This document shows, in pieces, positions 43,532-51,235 of a DNA stretch of 64,000 nucleotides (the first letter of the stretch is position 1; every line of letters begins with the position of its first letter). Below the pieces are notes generated by a model, which made no database searches, was not told the DNA's origin, and saw only the letters and a list, made by a program, of their open reading frames with translations. This DNA is from Rhodococcus ruber NBRC 15591 (GTDB lineage: Bacteria > Actinomycetota > Actinomycetes > Mycobacteriales > Mycobacteriaceae). The stretch spans positions 96,855 to 160,854 of the forward strand of contig NZ_BCXE01000002.1 in assembly GCF_001894945.1 (NCBI RefSeq), in the 5' to 3' direction. The position numbers were made by a program, and so were the translations under genes.

Positions 43532-44269
43532 TCAGTTCAGGACGAATCCGCCGTCGACGACGACGGTCTGGCCGGTGACGAAGGCGGCGTCCTCCGAGAG
43601 GAGGAACCGGACGACCCCGGCGACGTCCTCGGGGGTCTGGTCGCGCGGGAGGGCGCGGCCCTGCGCGTAGGTGGCGTAGCGGGCGGCGGGAACGGACTCG
43701 GTGGCCTCGACCCGGACGAGCCCGGGGGCGACGGCGTTGACCCGCACCCCGTGGGGGCCGGCGTCCCGGGCCATCGAACGGGTCATCGCGACGACTGCGC
43801 CCTTGGAGGCGACGTAGTGGACGAGCCGCGGTGATCCGTAGAACGCCACGTCGGATGCCATGTTCACGATCGCGCCGCCGGCGGCGGCGAGCAGCGGCCA
43901 CAGGTGTTTGGTCACGAGCCAGGTGCCGCGCACGTTGACCGAGGTGATCCGGTCGAACTCGGGTTCGGGCAGTTCCCAGAAGGCGTCCCCGCCGACACCG
44001 TCGGCGACGGCGGCGTTGTTGACCAGGCCCACCAGCGGCCCCTCCTCGGCGACGCGCACCGCCAGAGCGCGCACGGACGCGGCGTCCGCGATGTCCGTGA
44101 CCACCGCGATCGCCTCGCCGCCGCGGTCGCGCAGGGCGGTGGCGGCGGCTTCGGCGTTCGCCGCGTTGCGCTCGGCGATCACCACGCGCCGTCCCTCGGC
44201 GCACAGCCGTTCGGCGATGCAGTAGCCGAGTCCGCGCCCGGCACCGGTCACCACGACGGTTCCGCTCAT
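43532..44269 (-). CDS. SDR-family dehydrogenase
   Basis: SDR of 245 aa with all catalytic features: TGAGRGLG (about residues 8-15), NNAAVADG, Ser in NMASDVAFYG and YVASKGA (about 152-158). In this operon it could oxidise a dihydrodiol or alcohol made by the Rieske oxygenase. ATG at 44269 is preferred on spacing to GAGG; GTG one codon earlier overlaps the hydrolase stop by 4 nt and is also possible. Confidence 0.87.
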   Translation of the reverse strand: MSGTVVVTGAGRGLGYCIAERLCAEGRRVVIAERNAANAEAAATALRDRGGEAIAVVTDIADAASVRALAVRVAEEGPLVGLVNNAAVADGVGGDAFWELPEPEFDRITSVNVRGTWLVTKHLWPLLAAAGGAIVNMASDVAFYGSPRLVHYVASKGAVVAMTRSMARDAGPHGVRVNAVAPGLVRVEATESVPAARYATYAQGRALPRDQTPEDVAGVVRFLLSEDAAFVTGQTVVVDGGFVLN

Positions 44270-45039
44270 CACGCCACCTCTTCCCAGAATCGGACGAGTG
44301 CGCCGGCGACCAAACGGGGCTGCTCCTGGATCGCGGCGTGACCCGCACCGGTGACGACGGTGAGCCGCGCCCCGGGAATGGCGTCCGCCAGGAGTTGCGA
44401 CTCGGCGACGCCGGTGACGCGGTCGTGCTCACCGACCACCACGAGGGTGGGGACGGCCAGCGTGTGCAGGATCGGCCCGTGGTCGGTCGACGCCATGCAT
44501 TCGGCGGCGGCCGCGTACCCGGCGGGGCGGACGGCCGCCATGTCGGCGGCGACGCGAGCCCGCACGTGCTCGGCCGCGTCCGGTGCGGTCAGTTTCGGTG
44601 CGCGTTCGGCCGCGAAGCGCTCGGGGCCGGCGGCGCGCAGCGCCGGGACGCGGTCGCGCATGGCGGCGGCGCGGGCGGGTGACGTGCCCGAGCCCCGGGT
44701 GCTGTCGGCGAGGACGAGCGTGCGGACCCGGCCGGGCCGGCGGCGCGCGACCTCGAGCGCGACGACACCACCCCAGGACGTTCCGACGAGGTGAACGGGC
44801 CGGTCCGGGTCGATGTCGTCGAGGACGGTCAGGACGTCCCCCGCGTGGTCGTGGTGGACGCCGGCCGGGTCGGCGGAGCGACCGTACCCCGCGGCATCGA
44901 GCCGGTAGGTCGCATGTCCGCGGGCCGCGAGTTCCGCCGCGAGCGGTGCACAGGAGTTCGCGTTCCCGCCGATGCCGTGCAGCATCAGCACCGGATCTCC
45001 CGTCCCGAGACGCTCGACGTGCAGGTGCGCGGGGGTCAC
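44269..45039 (-). CDS. Alpha/beta hydrolase
   Basis: Hydrolase of 256 aa with complete triad: HGIGGN oxyanion region (about residue 21), nucleophile in VGTSWGGVV (about 93), Asp in VVGEHDRVTG and His in GAGHAAIQEQP. It fits the meta-cleavage C-C hydrolase/enol-lactonase group, which acts after an extradiol ring cleavage. GTG at 45039 overlaps the extradiol dioxygenase stop by 4 nt, supporting consecutive steps. An esterase function is also possible. Confidence 0.87.
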   Translation of the reverse strand: MTPAHLHVERLGTGDPVLMLHGIGGNANSCAPLAAELAARGHATYRLDAAGYGRSADPAGVHHDHAGDVLTVLDDIDPDRPVHLVGTSWGGVVALEVARRRPGRVRTLVLADSTRGSGTSPARAAAMRDRVPALRAAGPERFAAERAPKLTAPDAAEHVRARVAADMAAVRPAGYAAAAECMASTDHGPILHTLAVPTLVVVGEHDRVTGVAESQLLADAIPGARLTVVTGAGHAAIQEQPRLVAGALVRFWEEVA

Positions 45040-46037
45040 GACAGCGCCCCGGCCGCGACGGCGGCCCCGTAGAAGTAGCCGGCGTCGCGGGCCTCGACAC
45101 GGTCGCGGTGCCCCGGGTCGGGGCTGCCCGCCATGGCGGAACGCACGGTCGTGGTGGGCGGTCCGGCCGTCCCCCACTGGTCGGACAGTTCCGGGGTGCG
45201 CTTCCAGGTGCGGCACAGCCAGGCGTCCTCGTCGATCTGGGCGACCTCGGAGGTGTACTCGCACACCAGGCCTGCCGGGTCGGTGAAGTAGGAGAAGGTG
45301 TTGTCGCCGGGACCGTGCCGGCCCGGGCCCCACTGCGGCGCGATGCCGTGGGCCTTCAGGCTGCCGATGCCGCGCATGAAGTGATCGAGGCTCTGCATCT
45401 CGTACGCCACGTGGTTGAGTGAGGGCCACGGCGCCCGGTTGAGCGCGATGACGTGGTGGTCGGAGTTGCAGCGGAGGAAGGACATCTGCCGCTCCGACCA
45501 GTCGGAGACCCGCATGCCGAGCACCTGGGTGTAGAAGGCGGTGGTGCGTTCGATGTCGGTCGTGTTGAGCACGACGTGGGCGATCTTGCGGGGAACGGCG
45601 CGGCGTCCCGCCGGTTCCTGCTCGGTGACGGCGTGGGTATCGGCCGACAGCTCGAGGCAGCGTCCCTCCGGATCGACCAGTTGCAGCCCGTAGCCGCCGC
45701 CGGAGTCGTCGAGGGGGCCCGGTGTGCGCAGCATCGGGATGCCGAGCCGGTCGAGGGCCAGTGCGGCGTCGTCGATCTCACGCGGGGTGGCGACGGCGAG
45801 GCTGATGCGCCCGAGGGCGTTGGTCTCCCCCCGTTCGACCGTCAGCACGTGGTGCTCGGGGCCGGTGGCGCGCAACCAGAATCGATCCCCGTCGGCCTCG
45901 ACGGTCGTCAGCCCCCAGGCCTCGTGGTAGAAGTCCCGCGAGGCGGCCGGATCCGGCACCGACAGGGTGACCGAGCGCAGGGCGCGCAGCCGGCAGACGG
46001 GCGAGTCGCTGTAGCGCGGAAGTTGGTGGTGATACAT
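45036..46037 (-). CDS. Extradiol ring-cleavage dioxygenase (VOC superfamily)
   Basis: Protein of 333 aa with two vicinal-oxygen-chelate domains. The C-terminal domain carries the likely Fe(II) facial triad: His in IAHVVLNTTD (about residue 156), His in SLNHVAYEMQS (about 210) and Glu in LVCEYTSEV (about 265). This is the layout of type I extradiol enzymes such as catechol 2,3- and dihydroxybiphenyl dioxygenases. ATG at 46037. It sets the pathway as meta cleavage of a catecholic intermediate, unlike the ortho routes (cat, pca) elsewhere in the window. Confidence 0.88.
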   Translation of the reverse strand: MYHHQLPRYSDSPVCRLRALRSVTLSVPDPAASRDFYHEAWGLTTVEADGDRFWLRATGPEHHVLTVERGETNALGRISLAVATPREIDDAALALDRLGIPMLRTPGPLDDSGGGYGLQLVDPEGRCLELSADTHAVTEQEPAGRRAVPRKIAHVVLNTTDIERTTAFYTQVLGMRVSDWSERQMSFLRCNSDHHVIALNRAPWPSLNHVAYEMQSLDHFMRGIGSLKAHGIAPQWGPGRHGPGDNTFSYFTDPAGLVCEYTSEVAQIDEDAWLCRTWKRTPELSDQWGTAGPPTTTVRSAMAGSPDPGHRDRVEARDAGYFYGAAVAAGALS

Positions 46038-46054
46038 GCGTTCCGGTTCCCTTC

Positions 46055-47011
46055 TCACAGATCCAGCACGAGTTCGGCAGAGCGGCACCGGGACACGCAC
46101 GGAAACATCGTCGATCCGGCGGCGTGCTCGGACTCGGTGAGCAGGAAGTCGCGGTGGTCCACGTCGCCTTTGATCACCCCGACTTCGCACGTCCCGCAGA
46201 TACCTTCGGTGCACGAGTTCGGCACGGGCACACCGGCGGCGGTGAGGGCGTCGAGCACCGACACGGTCGGCGGCACCGGGATGCGCCGGCCGGTGCTCTC
46301 GACGATCACGTCGAAGGCGGTGTCCTCCCCCGTGCACGGCGCCGGTTCCGGGGCCGCGAACCGCTCGGTGCGGACCTGACCGGGGTCCGGGACCGCGGCG
46401 GTGACCGCATCGATGAGCGGTGCCGGTCCGCAGCAGTAGACGACGGCGGTCGGGGCGAGACCCGACAGCGTCCCCGCGAGGTCCGGCAGACCACCGGCCT
46501 CGTCGTCGGCGTGGACGGTCACCTGCCCGGCGGGTCCGGCGGCGATCTCGTCGACGAACGCCATCGCCGCCCGGGAGCGTCCGGCGTAGAGCAGGCGCCA
46601 CGGCCGTCCCTCGGCCCGCAGCCGCCGCATCATCGCGACGATCGGGGTGATGCCGATACCGCCGGCCACGAGGACGTGTTCGGTCGCGGCGTCGTCGAGG
46701 GCGAAGGCGCTGCGCGGTCCGTCGACGTCGATCTCCGCGCCGATCTGCAACGATTCGTGCACGTAGGCGCTGCCGCCGCGGGAACGCTCGGCGCGCAGCA
46801 CCGCGACCGTCCAGCGCGTGGTGTCCTGCGGATCCGAGCACAGCGAGTACTCGCGCACCACCCCGTTCGGCAGGTGCAGGGCGAGATGCGCACCCGGCTG
46901 CCACTGCGGCAACGCGGCGCCGGTCGGATCGACGAACGTCACGCTGGTGACTCCGTCTGCCTCCCAAGTTTTCTGGTGGACGCGGAGGCGACGTCGGACG
47001 GACTGCTCCAT
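46055..47011 (-). CDS. Phthalate-dioxygenase-reductase-type oxidoreductase (PDR/VanB)
   Basis: Protein of 318 aa: FMN domain (VREYSLCSDP, about residue 53), NAD domain (VAGGIGITPIVAM, about 115) and C-terminal plant-type ferredoxin CTEGICGTC with a later Cys in MFPCVSR. It passes electrons from NADH to a Rieske oxygenase, most likely that at 39194, since no other oxygenase in the operon needs it. ATG at 47011. Confidence 0.9.
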   Translation of the reverse strand: MEQSVRRRLRVHQKTWEADGVTSVTFVDPTGAALPQWQPGAHLALHLPNGVVREYSLCSDPQDTTRWTVAVLRAERSRGGSAYVHESLQIGAEIDVDGPRSAFALDDAATEHVLVAGGIGITPIVAMMRRLRAEGRPWRLLYAGRSRAAMAFVDEIAAGPAGQVTVHADDEAGGLPDLAGTLSGLAPTAVVYCCGPAPLIDAVTAAVPDPGQVRTERFAAPEPAPCTGEDTAFDVIVESTGRRIPVPPTVSVLDALTAAGVPVPNSCTEGICGTCEVGVIKGDVDHRDFLLTESEHAAGSTMFPCVSRCRSAELVLDL

Positions 47012-47047
47012 CGGGGATCTCCCTGTCGGCGGGTCTTCTCGGTGGCG

Positions 47048-47560
47048 TCAGCGGGTGACGCCGTACATCTCCGAGCTCGGCGGGTAGGTGGGCAGCTGCG
47101 GCTTGGCGGCGCCGATGATCACGCAGAACAGCGCGTCGGTGTCGCCGACGTTCGCGAGGCTGCGCGGCACTCCGGCGGGCACGCGGATCATGTCGCGGTA
47201 ACCGAGCCGGCGGACGGCCTTGCGGGTGCCGTCCTCGACGTCGTGGACCGCGACCTCGAGCTCGCCCTCGAGCACGAAGAACACCTCTTCGACGTCGTGG
47301 TGGGTGTGCTCGGGCCCGACCGCGCCGGCGGGCAGCCGCATGTTGGACAGGGTGAAGTGCTCGGCGGGCAGCGTGCGGGCGTCGCCCTCGTGGTTGCCGG
47401 TGGCACCGGACCCGATGTAGCGGATCTGGGCGCGCTTGAAGCGGTCTCCGCCCTTGGCGGCCTGGAAGCCGAGGGTGTCCCAGTCCTCGTAGCGGCTGTC
47501 ACGGCCTGCGATGCAGGAGTCGATGAGGGTTTCGAGATCGGTCTTCTCGGGTGCGGCCAT
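47048..47560 (-). CDS. Cupin-domain protein
   Basis: Protein of 170 aa with a single cupin barrel. Metal-binding motif 1 is GPEHTHHDVEEVFFVLEGE (about residues 82-100); motif 2 is weak (RVPAGVPRSLAN, no obvious His). It could be a small dioxygenase, isomerase or sensor. It lies between the RidA-like gene and the reductase, in the same direction. Confidence 0.75.
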   Translation of the reverse strand: MAAPEKTDLETLIDSCIAGRDSRYEDWDTLGFQAAKGGDRFKRAQIRYIGSGATGNHEGDARTLPAEHFTLSNMRLPAGAVGPEHTHHDVEEVFFVLEGELEVAVHDVEDGTRKAVRRLGYRDMIRVPAGVPRSLANVGDTDALFCVIIGAAKPQLPTYPPSSEMYGVTR

Positions 47561-47589
47561 GTCGGTGGTCCTTTCGTGCGGTGGGTGGT

Positions 47590-47961
47590 TCAGGCGCGGT
47601 ACGCGACGGCTTCGATCTCGACGGTGGCGCCGTAGGGCAGGGCGGCGACCTCGACGAACGAGCGGGCTGGGCGGGGAGCGGCGAAGATCTTCTCGTAGTG
47701 GCGGTTCGCCTGGTCGCGGAGCGTCACGTCGGTCACGAAGTACGTCGTCTTGACGACGTCGGACAGGGTCATGCCGATGGTCGCCAGGCGCTCGCCGAGG
47801 CGGGCGATCGCGGCGTCGAGGGCGGCGGTCGTGCCGTCGACGGCGATGCCGTGTTCGTCGACCGACAGGGCGCCGGAGACGAACCCGAAGCCGGCGGCGG
47901 CGTAGGCGGGACTGTACGGGTGAGCGGTGCGGTCGTGGGTCGCGGTCGTCGAATCGGTCAC
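47590..47961 (-). CDS. RidA-family protein (second copy in the operon)
   Basis: Protein of 123 aa with the RidA core: FGFVSGALSVDEHG (about residues 24-37), TLSDVVKTTYFVTDV (about 65-79) and RSFVEVAALPYGATVEIEAVA near the end (quoted 20 or fewer at a time: RSFVEVAALPYG, ATVEIEAVA). The Arg of the usual RSAVEV motif is retained. GTG at 47961 overlaps the aldehyde dehydrogenase stop by 4 nt. In nitroaromatic pathways an ALDH/RidA pair oxidises and deaminates 2-aminomuconic semialdehyde, so a nitrogen-bearing intermediate is plausible. Confidence 0.85.
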   Translation of the reverse strand: MTDSTTATHDRTAHPYSPAYAAAGFGFVSGALSVDEHGIAVDGTTAALDAAIARLGERLATIGMTLSDVVKTTYFVTDVTLRDQANRHYEKIFAAPRPARSFVEVAALPYGATVEIEAVAYRA

Positions 47962-49517
47962 CGGGAGGGGTCCTTTCGGGTTTCTGTCGGGTCGGGGGTG
48001 GCCCAGGCGATCGGTTCGCCGGACAGGTCGAGGTAGATGCTCTTCTGGTCGCAGTACTGACGGATGCCCTCGCGTCCCTTCTCGGTGCCGAGACCGCTGT
48101 CGCCGAGACCGGTGAAGGGAGTCGAGATGCTGAACTGCTTGTAGGTGTTGATCCAGACGGTGCCCGCCTTCACCGCGCCGGCCACGCGCCACGCCCGTCG
48201 GTAGTCCGCGGTCCAGATGCCGCAGGCCAGCCCGTACACCGAGTCGTTCGCCTGCGCGATCAGGTCCTCCTCGTCGTCGAAAGGCAGCACGACGGCCACC
48301 GGGCCGAAGACCTCCTCGCGGCAGATCGTCGCGGCGTTGTCGACCCCGGTGAGCACCGTGGGCGGGTAGTACGCACCGCAGGTGAGCCGTTCGTCGGTCG
48401 GGATCGCGCCCCCGCACAGCACCCGGGCCCCGTCGGCGACGGCGTCGTCGACCATGGCGGCCACCCGATCCCGGTGGGCGAAGGTGACCAGCGGGGCCAC
48501 CCGGGTGCGCGGGTCGGTGCCGGGTCCGAGGCGCAGCGCCGCTGCGCGCCGGACGAGTTCGGCGGTGAAGGTCTCGGCGATGCTGCGGTGCACGAAGATC
48601 CGTGAGCCGGCGATGCAGCTCTGCCCGGCCGAGGAGAAGATGCCGTAGAGCACGCCGGCGAGGGCCTGTTCGGGGTCGGCGTCCTCGAACACGATCGTCG
48701 GGGACTTGCCGCCGAGTTCGAGCGTGATCGGCATGAGCTTGTCGGCGGCCAGGTGCGCGAGGTGGCGACCGGTGTCGGTGCCGCCGGTGAAACTGACCTT
48801 GGCGACATCGGGATGCCGGACCAGCGCCTCGCCGACCGTGCGCCCCGAACCTGGCAGGACCGAGAGGACGCCGGCGGGCAGACCGGCCGACTCGCAGATG
48901 CGGGCGAGGAGCAGGGTCACCCACGGGGCCCACACCGGCGGCTTGCTCACGACGGCGTTGCCGGCGGCGAGCGCGGGGGCGATCTTCTGTGCGTCGGACG
49001 CGATCGGGGAGTTCCACGGCGTGATCGCGGCGACGACACCCATCGGCTGGTACGTCGACATGGTCAGCCACGGCCCCCGGGGCGTGGTCACGGCCGAGTC
49101 CATCGTCTCGAGGGCGGCCGCCGTGTAGCGAAAGGTGTTGGCGGCGCTGGCAACCAGTGCCCGGGTCTCGGCCAGGGTCTTGCCCGTGTCGAGGGTCTGC
49201 AACCGGGCGACGCGATCGGCCTCGTCGTCGAGGGCGTTGCCGATGCGGTGCAGCACCCGGGCCCGTTCGTGCGGGAGCAGCGACGACCATCCGCCGTGCG
49301 CGGCCCGCAGTCCCTCGGTGACAGCCCGGTCGACGTCGTCGACGGTCGCCGTGTGCAAGCCGGCGAAGACCCGTCCCGTCGCGGGGTCGACGGAGTCGAG
49401 GCGCTCTCCGAGGCCTCGTCGCCAGCGGCCGGCGACGAGGATCTCGTCGACCGTGTCGACGGACTCGGCGTGCTCGGCGGTTCCCGCCTGGAGGGGGGAC
49501 GCGTACGCAATGGGCAT
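47958..49517 (-). CDS. Aldehyde dehydrogenase, first gene of the Rieske operon
   Basis: NAD-dependent aldehyde dehydrogenase of 519 aa. Signatures: PWNSPIASDAQKIAPALAAG (about residues 167-186), catalytic Glu in LELGGKSP (about 265) and catalytic Cys in SAGQSCIAGSR (about 300). Related enzymes oxidise hydroxy- or aminomuconic semialdehydes or betaine-type aldehydes. ATG at 49517 starts at MPIAYA; no good ribosome-binding site is visible, and an in-frame GTG 12 codons upstream is possible. A 37-bp inverted repeat lies about 75 bp upstream. Confidence 0.88.
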   Translation of the reverse strand: MPIAYASPLQAGTAEHAESVDTVDEILVAGRWRRGLGERLDSVDPATGRVFAGLHTATVDDVDRAVTEGLRAAHGGWSSLLPHERARVLHRIGNALDDEADRVARLQTLDTGKTLAETRALVASAANTFRYTAAALETMDSAVTTPRGPWLTMSTYQPMGVVAAITPWNSPIASDAQKIAPALAAGNAVVSKPPVWAPWVTLLLARICESAGLPAGVLSVLPGSGRTVGEALVRHPDVAKVSFTGGTDTGRHLAHLAADKLMPITLELGGKSPTIVFEDADPEQALAGVLYGIFSSAGQSCIAGSRIFVHRSIAETFTAELVRRAAALRLGPGTDPRTRVAPLVTFAHRDRVAAMVDDAVADGARVLCGGAIPTDERLTCGAYYPPTVLTGVDNAATICREEVFGPVAVVLPFDDEEDLIAQANDSVYGLACGIWTADYRRAWRVAGAVKAGTVWINTYKQFSISTPFTGLGDSGLGTEKGREGIRQYCDQKSIYLDLSGEPIAWATPDPTETRKDPSR

Positions 49518-49589
49518 GAGGGAGGTCCGTTCGGTGGGAGGGACGCGGACCACGGTGCTCGCGGTGGGTGGTGCGCGCCGAATCGATAT

Positions 49590-49626
49590 CTTTGCACTAA
49601 GAGATTTGTAGCGTCTTAGCGCAAAG
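49590..49626. promoter_or_regulatory. 37-bp inverted repeat upstream of the Rieske operon
   Basis: Arms CTTTGCACTAAGA (49590-49602) and TCTTAGCGCAAAG (49614-49626) match as inverted repeats with one mismatch, separated by 11 nt. The surroundings are AT-richer than the region average. It is the best operator candidate for the fourteen-gene operon, and the MarR-type gene directly upstream is the natural candidate regulator. Confidence 0.75.
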
Positions 49627-49757
49627 AGGTCAAGGCTCGAACGCCCAGATCAGCCGGTCGTTACGCCGCATTCACGGCCTCGAAACGAAGGAGACGCAGG
49701 TCACAGCGGTGTGGCGGGCGTCATAGCCCTTCTCGAAATTTTTTGTCGGCCGGACCG

Positions 49758-50306
49758 TCAGACCCGACGATCGGCACCCGAATCGGCAGGAGCATCGAAC
49801 TCGGCCGCGCGGGCAGAGCGCTCCAGACGGGCGAGCAGACGCGCCAGCGTCTCGCGCTCGCTCGCGTCGAGGTCGCCGAGCATCGCGCGCAGTTTGGCGA
49901 AGTGCGCGTCGGCCACCGAGTCGACGAGCGCGGCGCCGGCAGAGGTGAGCTCGACGTACACGACGCGGGCGTCCTGGCTGTCCTTCGATCGGGTCACCAG
50001 GCCCGCCTCCTCGAGCCGGTTCACCCGCAGCGACAGCCCACCGGTGGTGACCAGCGTCTGCTCGGCGAGCTCCCCCGCGGTGAGCCGATGATGGGGCACT
50101 GCGCGGCGCAGGCAGGCGAGGACGTCGAATCCCGAATCGTTGATCCCGTGCTCCTCGAAGGTGGGCGCGATCCGGGCCTTGTAGACGAGGAAGCTCCGAT
50201 GCAGACGCCCGAAGACCTTCAGCCCCGAGACGTCGAGTTCGGGACGGGCCACCGCCCAGTGCGCGACGATGGCGTCCACGGCGTCGCGTTCTCCAGGCTC
50301 TCCCAC
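49758..50306 (-). CDS. MarR-family transcriptional regulator
   Basis: Protein of 182 aa. Winged helix: LTAGELAEQTLVTTGGLSLRVNRLEE (read as LTAGELAEQTLVTTGG and LSLRVNRLEEAGLV, about residues 76-105) with wing RSKDSQDARVVYVELT. GTG at 50306 has no strong ribosome-binding site. It lies upstream of and codirectional with the Rieske operon, with a 240-bp gap that holds the 37-bp inverted repeat. A ligand such as the pathway substrate would release it. Confidence 0.87.
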   Translation of the reverse strand: MGEPGERDAVDAIVAHWAVARPELDVSGLKVFGRLHRSFLVYKARIAPTFEEHGINDSGFDVLACLRRAVPHHRLTAGELAEQTLVTTGGLSLRVNRLEEAGLVTRSKDSQDARVVYVELTSAGAALVDSVADAHFAKLRAMLGDLDASERETLARLLARLERSARAAEFDAPADSGADRRV

Positions 50307-50359
50307 AATGCCGGGAGTCTACCCGCGGCGCGGCCGGTGAACGCGCGCTGCGGAACCGG

Positions 50360-51112
50360 TCAGCGCCACCGCCCCAGCAGCTCGCCCGCCCGCTCGGCCA
50401 GGGTGGCCTGCAGCAACGGCCCGAAGCTGATCCGGCCGACGCCGAGAGCAGCGAACGACGCGAGCTCGTTCTTCGCCGGGTGGGCGATCGCATTGACCGG
50501 CAACGGCAGTTCCGACGTCAGGCGCCGCTGTGTCTCGTCGCTGTGGAAGCCGACCGGATAGAGCACATCGGCGCCTGCGTCGGCGGCCAGCTTCAGACGG
50601 TCGATCGCCCGGTCCACCCGGTCCGACTCGGCCCCGACCTTCTTGACGAACAGATCGGTGCGGGCATTGACCACCAGGTGCACCCCCGCGGCGTCGGCGG
50701 CGGCACGCAACCCGGCCACGTACTCGGCGTGCTCGGCCGGCTCGCGCAGCCGGCCGCCCTCACTGTGCACGGTGTCCTCGATGTTCAACCCGACAGCACC
50801 CGCACCCAGCAGCCCCTCGACGATGCGAGCAGGGACCTCACCGTAGCCGGCCTCCACGTCCACCGAGATCGGGACGTCGACCGCCGCAGTGACCTGCCGG
50901 ACCCGGGTCAGCAGCTCCTCGAACGTCATCCCCTCGTTGTCCGGCTTGCCGACCGAGTCGGCGACCGGATGACTGCCCATCGTCAACGCGGAAAAACCGG
51001 CCTGCACGGCCAGATTCGCCGACCAGGCGTCCCACACGGTCGGCAGCACCACCGGGTCACCCGGGACGTGCAGGGACTTCAGCGCTACGGCCTGCTCGGC
51101 GAGAGTCGTCAT
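50360..51112 (-). CDS. Isocitrate lyase/PEP mutase family protein
   Basis: Protein of 250 aa of the ICL/PEPM superfamily, TIM-barrel enzymes that make or break C-C or P-C bonds of 2-oxo acids. Visible: TVWDAWSANLAVQAGFSALT, then ISVDVEAGYG with metal-binding Asp/Glu (about residues 75-85), GLNIEDT (about 105) and VNARTD. The catalytic Cys loop of true isocitrate lyase (KKCGH) is absent. The shorter length fits 2-methylisocitrate-lyase-like or oxaloacetate-hydrolase-like members of unknown role. ATG at 51112. Confidence 0.85.
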   Translation of the reverse strand: MTTLAEQAVALKSLHVPGDPVVLPTVWDAWSANLAVQAGFSALTMGSHPVADSVGKPDNEGMTFEELLTRVRQVTAAVDVPISVDVEAGYGEVPARIVEGLLGAGAVGLNIEDTVHSEGGRLREPAEHAEYVAGLRAAADAAGVHLVVNARTDLFVKKVGAESDRVDRAIDRLKLAADAGADVLYPVGFHSDETQRRLTSELPLPVNAIAHPAKNELASFAALGVGRISFGPLLQATLAERAGELLGRWR

Positions 51113-51176
51113 GCCGCATCCAACCACACCCGTCCGCCGCCGTTCCGGCGAACGGACCACTCCCGGGCGCGAGACG

Positions 51177-51219
51177 ACCGGGCCCCGTGCCGTTCGTGGT
51201 GAACGGCACGGGGCCCGGT
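51177..51219 (-). terminator. Terminator of the ndh transcript
   Basis: Perfect 19-bp stem (51177-51195 with 51201-51219), loop GTGGT, lying 17 bp after the ndh stop and upstream of the PEP mutase-family gene. Confidence 0.88.
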
Positions 51220-51235
51220 GTCTCGTCGAGTCGTC

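Noticed and set aside
49725..49757. Terminator after the MarR gene (GGTCNGGCC near an A/T run)
   Set aside because: The stem is short and imperfect, so read-through into the Rieske operon cannot be excluded.
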